Assembly: GCA_002311665.1 (NCBI GenBank) | Contig: DBYX01000019.1 | Location: forward strand, 73,283 to 137,282 | Origin: Lachnoclostridium sp. UBA1175 | GTDB lineage: Bacteria; Bacillota; Clostridia; Lachnospirales; Lachnospiraceae | Direction of reading: 5' to 3' | DNA length: 64,000 nucleotides | In this document: positions 28,094 to 37,356 of the stretch, in pieces | How positions within the stretch are numbered: position 1 is the first letter of the stretch | Layout of the letters: each line of letters starts with the position of its first letter | The notes under the pieces: generated by a model | Seen by the model: only the letters and a program-made list of their open reading frames with translations | Databases searched by the model: none | Told to the model about the DNA's origin: nothing | Program-made: the position numbers and the translations under genes

Positions 28094-28189
28094 GTTGTAC
28101 TCCTTTCTGTGTGAGTGCGCCGTGACGTGTCACATCGCATCCTACGTCGGCTATCGCCGAAGTGAGTGCTCTCACTTAGCGCGCATAAA

Positions 28190-28453
28190 AGCCCCTCGCC
28201 GTATAAGGACGAGGGGCTGTTCGTGGTACCACCTTATTTCGCAGCTTGCGCTGCCTCTTTACGCCGCTCCAACAAGCGACTCATCGTTAACGGGATTACC
28301 CGGAGACCTCTACTCCCGCGCGGGTTTCAAAATCTCAGCTCCGAAGCTACTTCCGCATCCCCGTCTCCGAACCGGTCTTGCAGCCTTGAACCGGTCTCTC
28401 TGGCGGTCGGTAGAAACGTACTCCTCTTCTTCCATGCCTTTTGTTATGAATAT
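28190..28453 (-). ncRNA. T-box riboswitch leader of valS
   Basis: The leader, read on the minus strand, has the conserved T-box core AGGTGGTACCACG (28234-28222), which pairs with the acceptor end of uncharged tRNA, and a terminator hairpin with stem 28190-28218 followed by TTTTAT. Stem I near the 5' end contains an AGAGAG-type loop and GAAGTAGCTTCGG; its GTA (28350-28348) is a plausible Val specifier codon, though I have not folded the RNA. When tRNA(Val) is uncharged, an antiterminator forms and valS is read. Confidence 0.9.
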
Positions 28454-28459
28454 GTGCAT

Positions 28460-28488
28460 ACTTTACCGCAGGGTTCGGGCTTTGTCAA
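28460..28488 (-). promoter_or_regulatory. promoter of the valS T-box leader
   Basis: Perfect TTGACA (28488-28483) and TAAAGT (28465-28460), 17 bp apart. Its -35 box is 18 bp from the -35 box of the divergent PH-domain gene promoter. Confidence 0.85.
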
Positions 28489-28506
28489 GCAAAAAACCGC
28501 AAATGC

Positions 28507-28535
28507 TTGACTTTCTGCGCAAACTCTGTTACTAT
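28507..28535 (+). promoter_or_regulatory. promoter of the bPH-domain gene
   Basis: TTGACT (28507-28512) and TACTAT (28530-28535), 17 bp apart. It is back to back with the valS promoter. Confidence 0.75.
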
Positions 28536-28591
28536 TGTGTAAGCATAATTTACTTTTTGGCTGTTCCGGCCGAGGAGACAGGAGGTTTCTT

Positions 28592-29245
28592 ATGACCGAT
28601 CTTGAAGTATATGTAGGCAATGAGCGGATCGTATGGCAGGGCAAACCGGACCGCAAATGCTTCATTCTGGAGTGCATCTTCAACCCGTTCCTGTTCGTGG
28701 CGATCATCTGGGGCGCATTTGATCTCTTCTTCATCAAAATGATCAATACCATGCCGTCAGACGAAATGGGCGGCCTGTTCAAGGGCTTCTTCGGCGTGTT
28801 CATCCTGATCCATCTGATGCCGGTCTGGATTTATCTGGGCGGCGTGATCTTCTCCGCTCTCCGCCAGCGCAACATCGAGTACATCATCACGGAGCGGGGC
28901 ATTTACCTCAGCCACGGCGTCTTCTCCAAGTCGATCGATTTCAAGCCGTTTGCGGAGATCAACAACATCAATATGCACTGCGGCATCATCGACCGGATGA
29001 CCGGCTGCGGTGACGTCACGTTTGTCTGCGCCGGGAGCAAGCTCAGCACGGAAGGTGCTGCGACGGACTCGCACTATTCGATCCAGGACATCCCGGATTA
29101 TCAGAAGGTCTTCCAGCTGGTGCGGCAGATGCAGACGGACATCTACTCGGACACGATGTATCCCAACGCGCTCCGTCCCGAGAACAACCCGGGCTACCGG
29201 ACGCAGTACAATCCGACTGACCGCTACGGCTCAAACAATCGTTAA
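28592..29245 (+). CDS. membrane protein with a bacterial PH (YdbS-like) domain
   Basis: 217 residues from ATG 28592, decided by the RBS GACAGGAGG. Two membrane segments (FILECIFNPFLFVAIIWGAF and GVFILIHLMPVWIYLGGVIF) flank an acidic loop, then comes a bPH2-type domain with LRQRNIEYIITERGIYLSHG and SKSIDFKPFAEINNINMHCGIIDRMTGCGDVTFVC. This YdbS/YdbT-like pattern (Y-x-I-T-x-x-G-I-Y, then G-x-G-D-V-x-F) is common in small Firmicute membrane proteins of unknown task. The tail is Asn/Tyr-rich. Role not known. Confidence 0.85.
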   Translation: MTDLEVYVGNERIVWQGKPDRKCFILECIFNPFLFVAIIWGAFDLFFIKMINTMPSDEMGGLFKGFFGVFILIHLMPVWIYLGGVIFSALRQRNIEYIITERGIYLSHGVFSKSIDFKPFAEINNINMHCGIIDRMTGCGDVTFVCAGSKLSTEGAATDSHYSIQDIPDYQKVFQLVRQMQTDIYSDTMYPNALRPENNPGYRTQYNPTDRYGSNNR

Positions 29246-29263
29246 TAACTCCTTGAAATAAAG

Positions 29264-29300
29264 AAAGCACGGAGACCGCAAGGTTCCGTGCTTTTTCTTT
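29264..29300 (+). terminator. terminator of the bPH-domain gene
   Basis: AAAGCACGGA (29264-29273) pairs with TCCGTGCTTT (29285-29294), followed by a T-run. Confidence 0.85.
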
Positions 29301-29340
29301 GTCTTCAGATGTCCCTGCGGTGCTTCTGTCTGCCGCCGGC

Positions 29341-30198
29341 TCACTGCGGGCTCTGCCCCTCGTCGGGATCCGCCGCGTCTTCGGGAACGTCGGTCTTGGT
29401 CGTCTCCTCCGCGGGCGTCTCGCCTCTTAAGCGCCGCATAATGCGCTCCGTGATGGACACAAGATCGGCTTTCTCACGGCTGCCGGGCATAACACTCCGG
29501 ATCGATTTGAGGATGCCGGGGTAGCTGATGGAGCGAAGCGCGGGAAATGCGTTGAGCAGTCGCTTCTGCTGTCTCGTGAGTATCCCGAGCGCGCTCTTGT
29601 AGAACGTCTCCACAACGACCGTATCGTACAGCTCCGCCATGCGGTCCTTCGCCGCGAGCAGCATCTCCGCGATGCTCCGGATCTTCTTTTTGAAATCGAC
29701 CGCATGCTTCACGCTGACGACGAAGTCCGCGACAAAGATCGCGAACAGCGTCCAGGCCGTTATATGGAGCGCCGTGGGCGACAGCAGGGAGATGACGTGC
29801 TTCGTCGCGGGGTTGACCCATTTTACGAGCACTACGGAAAGTCCGCCGAACGCGAGTGCGCCCTCCAGGCAGATCCGGCCGTTTAAGTGCCAGAGCATAT
29901 CATAGTAATCCCACCAGCGGGCGTTGAACATTTTCTCCATCGCGAACGATGTCACATACTCGACCATCGTGCACAGAACAGCGCTGAGGAAGAAGAGCCA
30001 GACCATATCGGTGACGTCGCCGAGGATCAGCAGATCGATCAGCGCACCGGTTCCGTAGATCGGGATGTACGGGCCGATCATAAACCCGCGGTTGATGATG
30101 CGATGCTTGTCGATCAGCTCGAAGATCACGCTCTCCCAGATCCAGCCGAGAAAGCTGAACACGAAAAAGCTGAGAAACAGAACCTCAAACCGTTCCAC
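29341..30198 (-). CDS. PF06541-type putative ABC transporter permease
   Basis: 285 residues with five or six membrane segments; the N-terminal FLSFFVFSFLGWIWESV and RICLEGALAFGGLSVV segments match the family filed as putative ABC-transporter type IV (PF06541, CmpB-like). The cytosolic C-terminus is basic with Pro/Glu. It is the last gene of the operon and overlaps the HD gene by 14 bp, which means translational coupling. The family is widespread and uncharacterised; a transport role is inferred from its name only. Confidence 0.8.
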   Translation of the reverse strand: MERFEVLFLSFFVFSFLGWIWESVIFELIDKHRIINRGFMIGPYIPIYGTGALIDLLILGDVTDMVWLFFLSAVLCTMVEYVTSFAMEKMFNARWWDYYDMLWHLNGRICLEGALAFGGLSVVLVKWVNPATKHVISLLSPTALHITAWTLFAIFVADFVVSVKHAVDFKKKIRSIAEMLLAAKDRMAELYDTVVVETFYKSALGILTRQQKRLLNAFPALRSISYPGILKSIRSVMPGSREKADLVSITERIMRRLRGETPAEETTKTDVPEDAADPDEGQSPQ

Positions 30199-30670
30199 GA
30201 ACGTGCACTCTCCTTTTCACTGCGGCGGCGATCCCCCTCGCGGTCTCGTAGGACGCGCACACCTTGTCCACGAAGCACAGGATGCGGCCCTCCGTCGTCC
30301 TCGGCGCACGGAGATTGATAGGGAACATATGACAGCCGATCATATCCTCCTCGATACTGCCGATCTCGAAGTCGCGCTTCGCGTTGCGCAGCGCCCGCCC
30401 CGCGTGCGTGAACCCGTGCAGGCGATGGCTGTCGTCGTCCTCGTGCCAGTCATACAAAAAATAATCATGCAGCAGCGCGCCGCGCACCAGACGACGCATG
30501 TCCACCTTGCCGGGCCACACCTTCGCCACTGCCACGCACCGCTCCGCCACAAGAAGCGAATGGTCGTAAACGCTCATATCGCCGTGCTGCATCAGTGTCT
30601 TCTCCAGCTGCAGCCCCGGCGATTCCAGTATATCCCCGCCGTAGCGGCGGATGATCTCCATATTGGTCAA
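30185..30670 (-). CDS. HD-domain phosphohydrolase
   Basis: 161 residues. The metal site of the HD superfamily is visible: His37 (YDHSLL), His68-Asp69 (LLHDYFLYDWH) and the following HGFTHAG His residues. This is the compact YfbR-/HDIG-like layout. Such enzymes hydrolyse nucleotides or phosphate esters; the substrate is unknown. It overlaps the PF06541 gene at its stop and sits 9 bp after the TPR-like gene, so it belongs to the same transcript. It starts at ATG 30670. Confidence 0.9.
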   Translation of the reverse strand: MTNMEIIRRYGGDILESPGLQLEKTLMQHGDMSVYDHSLLVAERCVAVAKVWPGKVDMRRLVRGALLHDYFLYDWHEDDDSHRLHGFTHAGRALRNAKRDFEIGSIEEDMIGCHMFPINLRAPRTTEGRILCFVDKVCASYETARGIAAAVKRRVHVRGTV

Positions 30671-30679
30671 TTCTTTTTC

Positions 30680-31516
30680 CTACCTCTCGCGATAACTGTT
30701 TTTCATCTTGTTCACCGTCTCGCCGAACAGCCACCAGAAGGCTTCCTCGCCCTCGTGTCCGCGCTCCTTCAGCTCCATCAGGTGAAGATAATTGACATAG
30801 TCGGGTGAATATTCGCGGTTCTCCTCCACGAAATAAAACTGGTTCTCGATGCGGCGCACGACATCCGTGTCGTCGGCGTACACCGTGAGCTCCCGGTCGA
30901 ACTCCTCCTCCATTCCGCCGAGTTTCAGCGCATAGAGGTACTGGCACAGGCTCTCGCGGTTCCCGCTCTTCTGGTACGCGGTCTGAAAATGCTTCGCCGC
31001 GCTCCGGAACTGTCCGTTCTGCGCCATCAGCACCGCGATGTTGTGGTACGCGGCACCCTGCTCTTCGTCCGTGAGCTGTGCAAAATCCCGGTCGTCCAGG
31101 ATGGTCTGGTACTCCAAAAGCGCCTCGTGGTTCTTGCCGTACCGAAGGATCGCCGCCGCGTGGCGCTTCTTCCGCTCGATCGGCAGAAGCTCGAAATATT
31201 TGTCGATGCGCTCGATCAGGCGGTTGATCTCGTCCTGGCTGTAGTAGTCCGTGCTGCAGAAGATGGACACGACCATGTCCTTGATGCCCGACTTGCGCTC
31301 CTGAAGCGTCGAGAGAAAGTCCGCGCGCTCAGGCATATTCAATTCCATGCGGATCCAGGGCACGAGCTGGCTCTCGGAGATGTCCTCCTCCATCGTCTCC
31401 ACATTGTGGTAGAGATAGTAGCACAGCTCCTCCATCGTGTACACGCACACTCCCGTCGACTGAAAGAGAAACGGGATTTTCGCCTTGTCCCCGATACAGT
31501 AAATCAAACGTCCCAT
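30680..31516 (-). CDS. TPR-like protein of the DUF5717 operon
   Basis: 278 residues from ATG 31516, chosen for its GGAGG RBS. It begins MGRLIYCIGDKAKIPF, has a CVYTMEELCYYLYHNV helix, and from about residue 150 has repeating helical units (LTDEEQGAAYHNIAVLMAQNGQFRSAAKHFQTAYQKSG) typical of TPR repeats. I do not recognise the N-terminal part. It probably holds partner proteins of this operon together, which is an inference from TPRs and position between the Hsp70-like and HD genes. Confidence 0.75.
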   Translation of the reverse strand: MGRLIYCIGDKAKIPFLFQSTGVCVYTMEELCYYLYHNVETMEEDISESQLVPWIRMELNMPERADFLSTLQERKSGIKDMVVSIFCSTDYYSQDEINRLIERIDKYFELLPIERKKRHAAAILRYGKNHEALLEYQTILDDRDFAQLTDEEQGAAYHNIAVLMAQNGQFRSAAKHFQTAYQKSGNRESLCQYLYALKLGGMEEEFDRELTVYADDTDVVRRIENQFYFVEENREYSPDYVNYLHLMELKERGHEGEEAFWWLFGETVNKMKNSYRER

Positions 31517-31552
31517 ACATCCTCCAAACGGCATCGTTCACGACGCCGCAGC

Positions 31553-32809
31553 CTACAGCGCGATAATCTTCTCCCACACACGGTGACTGCACGGGAAGAA
31601 CTGCCCGAACCCGAGGTCCGTCACCGTGCACACCGCCGTATCGCGGTCTAAGAAGGTGACCTTCACCGCAACCCGGGTGGTTTTATTTTCCCGGCGATGA
31701 AGGTTCTTCAGGTTCATGATCGAATACTTCGATTCCTTCCGCACCGCATTATACACCGTAAAATAAATCTCGTCCGTGTCGTCGAGGATGCCGACCGTCG
31801 TCGCCTTCGCCTCGCGCCACAGCTCGCCCGCGTAGATCAGCGGATAGTCCGCCACGCGGTTGTCCTTGAACATCCGGATGGAGATCGTCGAGCGCACCAT
31901 ATCCTCCGTGAGGAAGAGATAGTCCGCGAACTGCTCGTCATCCTTGTGCTGCCCGTAGTACGCAGCGCCCTTCGCATAGAGATTGCTTCCCTTGAAGACG
32001 TGGCGTCCCGTCGTCATCGACCGCAGGATCTCGTCCGGCCACGTGCCCTCAAACCCCTTGCCGGTCACGTAAATGGTCGAGATGATCTGCCGCTGGATGA
32101 CTTTGTCGCGCACGAGGCGGAAGCTGTACTGCAGTCTCGCCTCCTGCATATTCTCAAGCATCGTCGCATCCATCAGGTCGCTTAAGTCCGCCGTCACCGT
32201 CGTGATCGCCATCGGCGGTCCCTTGCGGCTGTTGTTGGACATCTGATAGTAGAACAGGCCGTTCTCGTTGTAGTCGAACAGGCCGACGTCGTTGATCCAG
32301 TAGTCGCGCCGCTGGCACACCGCGTAGTACATAAAGCTCATCACGTACGGCTGGAACTCAGCCTTGTCGCGTCCGATGCCGGTCTCCTCGATCGCCTGCT
32401 GCACCGCCTCCACGACGCGCGGGTGAAGCGTGCGCATCGTCACGACAACCTTCGCGATCTCGTCGCTCACGTATTTCTGGCGCACGGCGGACAGCGTCTT
32501 GCGCACGAAGCGCGTGAGCAGTTCCTCCGCGGTGTACTCGATCTCGAAAATGATCTCGCTCTCGCCGCGGATCACCTTGTTGACCAGGTCGTCGACAAAC
32601 CGTCCGGCGCCGCGGTTGTTGAACCGCTCCGCCTCCTCCCCGAACAACCAGTCCTTGGAATCGTTGCGCACGCAAAGAACGGTGGGGATAACCGTATTCC
32701 CACTGTTCGTGATGCTGATGCTGTCAGGCTCTTCCATAGCCCTGCCGACCGCGATCTGCGACATTTCCACGCCGAGGTCGTAGCCGATGATGATCGCTCT
32801 GGGGTCCAT
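31553..32809 (-). CDS. Hsp70/actin-fold protein resembling DUF5716
   Basis: 418 residues. The N-terminus IIGYDLGVEMSQIAVG has the phosphate-1 shape of the Hsp70/actin ATPase fold (D-x-G), followed by an Hsp70-like GNTVIPTVLC strand and GEEAERF. A second strand-turn VTADLSDLMDAT and a final GFGQFFP segment follow. The other nucleotide motifs are not clear, so ATP binding may be reduced. From memory it matches the Lachnospiraceae family catalogued as DUF5716; I did not search. It lies 36 bp ahead of the TPR-like gene and 80 bp after the BI-1 gene. Confidence 0.75.
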   Translation of the reverse strand: MDPRAIIIGYDLGVEMSQIAVGRAMEEPDSISITNSGNTVIPTVLCVRNDSKDWLFGEEAERFNNRGAGRFVDDLVNKVIRGESEIIFEIEYTAEELLTRFVRKTLSAVRQKYVSDEIAKVVVTMRTLHPRVVEAVQQAIEETGIGRDKAEFQPYVMSFMYYAVCQRRDYWINDVGLFDYNENGLFYYQMSNNSRKGPPMAITTVTADLSDLMDATMLENMQEARLQYSFRLVRDKVIQRQIISTIYVTGKGFEGTWPDEILRSMTTGRHVFKGSNLYAKGAAYYGQHKDDEQFADYLFLTEDMVRSTISIRMFKDNRVADYPLIYAGELWREAKATTVGILDDTDEIYFTVYNAVRKESKYSIMNLKNLHRRENKTTRVAVKVTFLDRDTAVCTVTDLGFGQFFPCSHRVWEKIIAL

Positions 32810-32889
32810 ATATCCTCCGTCCGCCGGGCTGCCGAAAGCGCAGTCCCGGGGATGTTAATCACATAGTATTATCCGTCGGAAGCGACGTG

Positions 32890-33672
32890 TCAGTCGCGGT
32901 TCTTCGCGATGATGCGGATCAGACGGATCAACAGGTTGATCAGATCCACATAGATCATATATGCACAGCGGATCGCGCTGTTCACCGTCTTCTCCTCCTC
33001 CTGCGCTCTCGCCCAGTCCAGGCCGATGTAGCCGAGGAAAATGCCGATGAAGATGAAGTCCAGTATGCCCGACGAAAGGTTGACGCACCACATGATGACC
33101 TCACCGATGATACCGATGATCAGGCAGGTAAAGAGCATGCGTCCGATGGATTTGAAGAAGCTCGGATACACCTGCGCGAGTCCGATCATCAGCAGCATAC
33201 ACACGCCCATCACGCAGAACGCGTACCGCACGGTCTCAAAACCGACGCTCGCGAAAAACGGTGTGAGGAAAATGCCCATCGGCAAGATGATGATGTTGTA
33301 GCCGATGAAGCCGACCACCGCGCTCTTGGCCCTGTTGCATATCGCACTTCCGATGAGCAGACCGCCGAAGTACATCACGATGACGAGAATGAGTCTCTTC
33401 TCCATAAAAGCGAGAACCCAGTCGGTAAGCACAAAACACAGGATCGCGTTGACCGCGAAACCGTAGAGAAGCATCAGTCCGATGTACGTGTTGAACTTCT
33501 CGCCGGAGATAATCCTCTCACCGGAACCCGCGACGTAGGAGCCGAAATTCGCGTGCATCATACCCGAGGATGCCGTGAGGACATCCGCGGTCATCTTCTG
33601 CTGTTTCTCCTGCTCCGCGGCTTCTTCCGCGGTGCCGTAATTACCGTTAAAATAATTGTTCATTTCAGCCAT
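32890..33672 (-). CDS. Bax inhibitor-1 / YccA family membrane protein
   Basis: 260 residues. After an acidic N-terminal region (about 55 residues) come seven hydrophobic segments, including NTYIGLMLLYGFAVNAILCF, FGGLLIGSAICN, and a C-terminal FIFIGIFLGYIGLDWARAQEE. The final basic tail (LIRLIRIIAKNRD) is usual for BI-1/YccA proteins, which form ion-permeable or pH-sensitive channels in some species. In this operon it provides the membrane component. No signal peptide is needed because the first membrane segment inserts. Confidence 0.85.
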   Translation of the reverse strand: MAEMNNYFNGNYGTAEEAAEQEKQQKMTADVLTASSGMMHANFGSYVAGSGERIISGEKFNTYIGLMLLYGFAVNAILCFVLTDWVLAFMEKRLILVIVMYFGGLLIGSAICNRAKSAVVGFIGYNIIILPMGIFLTPFFASVGFETVRYAFCVMGVCMLLMIGLAQVYPSFFKSIGRMLFTCLIIGIIGEVIMWCVNLSSGILDFIFIGIFLGYIGLDWARAQEEEKTVNSAIRCAYMIYVDLINLLIRLIRIIAKNRD

Positions 33673-33734
33673 AAATCATTCCCCCTTACATAGTTCAGGC
33701 ATATCCGGCCGTGCCCCTGCGGGCTCCGTCCGCG

Positions 33735-36700
33735 TTACTCCGAAGCGCCCTCGTCCGCGATGTGGAACAGCTGCGAGATGGCAAATTCGTTCTTGATATA
33801 GCGGTTCAGCAGGTTCATCGCCTTGTCGGCGTCGCGCGCCTGCTCCGCCGCGATGATCTCGTTAATCTGCGCGAACCGGCTTCCGATGTTGCCGATCTTC
33901 TTGTCGCCGCCCACGAGCGTCGCCTTCTCCGTGATCACCGTGTCCTCCTCGTTGTCGGCCTCATCGCTGATCACGTAATCGACCGTCTCCCCGTCGAAGA
34001 GGATCAGGTCCTTCACAAAGATGCCGTAGCAGATATCCCTCATCGGGAACTCCCTGCGGATGCGCTTGCCCGAGGAACGGTAGGAATAGTCGAGCGTCAC
34101 CTGATGCTTCGGGTTCGTCCGGTACTCGATCAGGAACTTGTCCTCCAGACTCTCCGGCAGCGTGAAATATTTGCCGAAATTCAAAAACTCCGGCAGCACC
34201 TTGCCCTTGGCCTCCATCCGGATCAGCCAGTACTCCGCGAAATCCTGCTCCTCCTTCGTGATCGTCTCCTGCTCCGCGTACTGCCGCAGAAGCGCGAGCA
34301 CGCACACGTCGTTATCCTCGCGGTAGACGGTCCGGCGGATGATGCCGATGGTCGTCTCGCCCATCGGGATGTCGGCAGTCAGGTATTTGTACGCCATATA
34401 GGTCACGTACGCGCGGATCAGGTTGCGGTCGCTGCCCGGCCGGTCGTACGAGCGGATGAGCGCGTCACCGTACGGAAGGTACGACTCCGTGAAGAGGATC
34501 TGTGCGATCAGTCGCTCCTCCAGGCTGTCCGCCCGGAGTCCCGCCGCGTCGGCCTCCTCCCACACATGATAGAGCACCTGTGTCTTCGCCTGAAGATTCT
34601 TGATGAGGTAGTCCATCGTGCGCTCGCCGCGCCTGCCCTGCGTGAACAGGTAGTAGAACAGATCATTGAGGATCGGCGTCGGCGTCTCCGTCGTCTCCCT
34701 CGGAAGCGATGCGCAGAAGCGCTCCAGCAACCGGATATCGACGTCCTCGCAGCCGTAGCGGTCCAGAAGCTCCAGAACCTGCCCGACCTGATCGCGGAGG
34801 ATCAGCAGACCGATCAGACGGCCACGCTGTTTCGACGGGATCGCCGCGTAGTTCAACCGCCCGAGAAGCTCCTCAAGCGCCTCGTCGCGGAAATTGTCAT
34901 AGTAGTACAGCACGAGTGTGCGGAGAAGCTCCTCTCGGAACTCGTCGCGCAGCTCCAGCGCCCTGCAGGCCTTCTTCCGAAGCACCACGGAGTTCGCGTC
35001 GAACCGGCCCTCCGCCTGCGCGCGGGAAACCATATTGAGCAGAATGTGCGTGTTCTCCGGATACGCCTCGTACGCTTCGCCGTACAGACTCTCGCAGTGC
35101 ATCAGCCTGCGCACCTTGTACGGGATGCCGCTCAGGTAACGGTCGTGGTTCGCATCCATGAACGCGATTACGGCGCCGTCGGTGTAGATGTCCACCTGCG
35201 CACGCCCGTTCGCGAGGGCGACCACCGTCTCCTCGGCAAGCTCCGGATGCGCGACACACACATAGTGGATGTTCGGTGCCGCACACTCGATCTCCGCGCG
35301 GAACACGAGCTTGTCCAGCTTCGCCAGTATCTTGTCGCGGTAGTCCGCGGAAGCCAGGCAGTCGTCGTACAGGATCGCGAGGAACTCGTCGTTGCGCTGT
35401 TCCTTCAGGCGGTCCATCGTGTACTCGCGGATCTTCGGCAGGAAGCTCTCGTAGATCGCCGGCTTGCTCTCCTTGTGGCGCACGATGTTGGCGTACAGGA
35501 ACGAAAGCTTCCGGTCATTCAGCTTGCTACTGTACGTAAAATAAGCAAACACATTGTCGTCGAGCGCCTCGTCGACGTCCGACTTGCAGGTGTAAATGTA
35601 GTATTCATACAGTTCCGCGATGCGGAGCTCGGCCTCCACGCCTCGCGCGAACCACACCGCATAGCGGCTGTCGCGGCATCTCCCGCGGATCAGCATCGCG
35701 CAGATCGCCGAGAGCGCCTCGCGCAGCTGGTAACGCTCGTAGATGCCCTGCAGCACCGTGTAGTACAGCAGGCGATATTCCTTCGCGCTCTCCGCCAGCG
35801 TCGCAAACTGCACCGCAGCCTCCTTCTTCAGGAACTGGTGACGCACGGCGAAAGCCACCGTCTGCAGCTCGAACTCACCGATCTCGCGCAACAGCTGCGG
35901 CTCCTCGTTGAGCACGGTCGCCGCCTCGAGGTACAAAAGCGGGGACGGATTTCCGTTGTCGTAGATCCCGCGGAGTTCATCGAGACAGAGCTTGCGGTTG
36001 CGGCTGTAGCGGTCATCCAGTTTCATCAGCAGAAGCGCCGGGATCACCTTGTGCGACGCGTCGTTGCAGATGCCGTACATCTGCTCAAGCGCCGAGACAC
36101 GGTTCGCCGCGGAGCGCTCCGCCCGCAGGTAAATGTAAGCCGCTTTCGCGTCCGGGGAAGCCTTCGCGATCTCGTCGGGCTGGATTTCCCGCAGCTTTGC
36201 GTTCGCCGGGCTCTCCTTGCCGCTCAGGCGGTCGAGGTGGATCCGGTACAGCTTCGCCTCCGTGGAAAGCTCGCCCATCTCATCGCGAAGATGCGACAGC
36301 AGACTCTCCGCCTCGGACACATAGCGCCCGACGGGAAGCCGGTTCATGCGGAACGCCAGCGCGTTGTCCATCAGATCCGCGAGGATGCGGTCGCGCGCGT
36401 GCCGGCGCAGCTGCTCCGAAGAACGGTCTCGCATCTTGCGGCACGACACCGGGATCTTGATCGTACGGCACTGCGCCTCCACGGTCAATTCCGCGTAGTT
36501 GTTGCCGTACGACATCTTCTCGGGGATCACGACATAGCGGAGCTCGTAGGACCCGCCGACGAACTGCTCCGGCGTGACGTCGCTGTGTTCCACAAGCAGG
36601 AACTCCGCGGACGAGGACACCTGCACACTCACGTATCCGGGGTTGTCCATCCGAAGCGTCAACTTGTCGGAAAATGCGGCGTCGCGTATATCATTGTACT

Positions 36701-37301
36701 CGATCGAAGCGCGGGACACGGAGACGGAGACCGGCATTTTCCGACCGGTCGCCACAAGAAACTCCTCCATCGCCCGCTCGTCGGACGAGCTCTTCTTCAG
36801 AAAATCATAGAGGTACAGACTCTTCGGTTCGTGGAACTGCAGGAACGGACGGAAGCCCGCGTCGCAGAACACCTTCAGCGCCTCCTTGCGGCGGCTGACC
36901 GCGAGCTGCGCGAACTGCTCCGGCGTCTCGATCTTCTCGGCGCCGAACGGCATCGTCGGCGCGACCACATCGATGTGGTACGGCAGCTCGATCTCGCCGC
37001 AGTCGGTGATGAACGTGAGCGCACCGTCGACCGAGGTGAGGTTCTCGAGGTTCTCCGCGTGGATCACGTACTCGATGCTGTTGGAAACGCCGACGAACTG
37101 GTTCGTGACCGGCTCCATCATACGGTTGTCCGAGCACACCAGACCCTTCATCGACTTCTCCGCGTCGTTGCTGATGCTGACGCGGCCGCTCAGCCGGTGA
37201 CCGATCTCCACGGAAGCGACAATGCGATCCCTGCTCAGGCTGATCCGCGGCAATTCATATTCAATTCTGCCCCGGGCAATCCCGGCGATCTTGTCTTTCA
37301 C
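33735..37301 (-). CDS. DUF5717-like solenoid protein
   Basis: 1188 residues, cytosolic (no signal or membrane span). From sequence texture: two beta-sandwich segments (about 1-110 and 190-290), then some 700 residues of alternating helices (alpha-solenoid), then a beta-rich segment (about 1020-1120: TLPESLEDKFLIEYRT..., KHQVTLDYSYRSSGKRIR) and a final helix. From memory this is the large Lachnospiraceae protein DUF5717, found next to DUF5716 and BI-1 genes. A beta-sandwich plus solenoid is the architecture of scaffolds and coat-type proteins, but that is an analogy. Its gene is the largest of the operon. Confidence 0.75.
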   Translation of the reverse strand: MKDKIAGIARGRIEYELPRISLSRDRIVASVEIGHRLSGRVSISNDAEKSMKGLVCSDNRMMEPVTNQFVGVSNSIEYVIHAENLENLTSVDGALTFITDCGEIELPYHIDVVAPTMPFGAEKIETPEQFAQLAVSRRKEALKVFCDAGFRPFLQFHEPKSLYLYDFLKKSSSDERAMEEFLVATGRKMPVSVSVSRASIEYNDIRDAAFSDKLTLRMDNPGYVSVQVSSSAEFLLVEHSDVTPEQFVGGSYELRYVVIPEKMSYGNNYAELTVEAQCRTIKIPVSCRKMRDRSSEQLRRHARDRILADLMDNALAFRMNRLPVGRYVSEAESLLSHLRDEMGELSTEAKLYRIHLDRLSGKESPANAKLREIQPDEIAKASPDAKAAYIYLRAERSAANRVSALEQMYGICNDASHKVIPALLLMKLDDRYSRNRKLCLDELRGIYDNGNPSPLLYLEAATVLNEEPQLLREIGEFELQTVAFAVRHQFLKKEAAVQFATLAESAKEYRLLYYTVLQGIYERYQLREALSAICAMLIRGRCRDSRYAVWFARGVEAELRIAELYEYYIYTCKSDVDEALDDNVFAYFTYSSKLNDRKLSFLYANIVRHKESKPAIYESFLPKIREYTMDRLKEQRNDEFLAILYDDCLASADYRDKILAKLDKLVFRAEIECAAPNIHYVCVAHPELAEETVVALANGRAQVDIYTDGAVIAFMDANHDRYLSGIPYKVRRLMHCESLYGEAYEAYPENTHILLNMVSRAQAEGRFDANSVVLRKKACRALELRDEFREELLRTLVLYYYDNFRDEALEELLGRLNYAAIPSKQRGRLIGLLILRDQVGQVLELLDRYGCEDVDIRLLERFCASLPRETTETPTPILNDLFYYLFTQGRRGERTMDYLIKNLQAKTQVLYHVWEEADAAGLRADSLEERLIAQILFTESYLPYGDALIRSYDRPGSDRNLIRAYVTYMAYKYLTADIPMGETTIGIIRRTVYREDNDVCVLALLRQYAEQETITKEEQDFAEYWLIRMEAKGKVLPEFLNFGKYFTLPESLEDKFLIEYRTNPKHQVTLDYSYRSSGKRIRREFPMRDICYGIFVKDLILFDGETVDYVISDEADNEEDTVITEKATLVGGDKKIGNIGSRFAQINEIIAAEQARDADKAMNLLNRYIKNEFAISQLFHIADEGASE

Positions 37302-37356
37302 GCTTCCTCCTTCCCCGGCGGAAACAAACCCCGATACTATGTCAAATGCTTCGTGA

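Noticed and set aside
22919..28114. A 1731-codon open frame on the plus strand, and similar giant frames at 33711-37472, 39429-43565 and 48417-51464
   Set aside because: They lie opposite clear minus-strand genes, have no domains, and arise from the GC-rich third codon positions and acidic repeats of the real genes.
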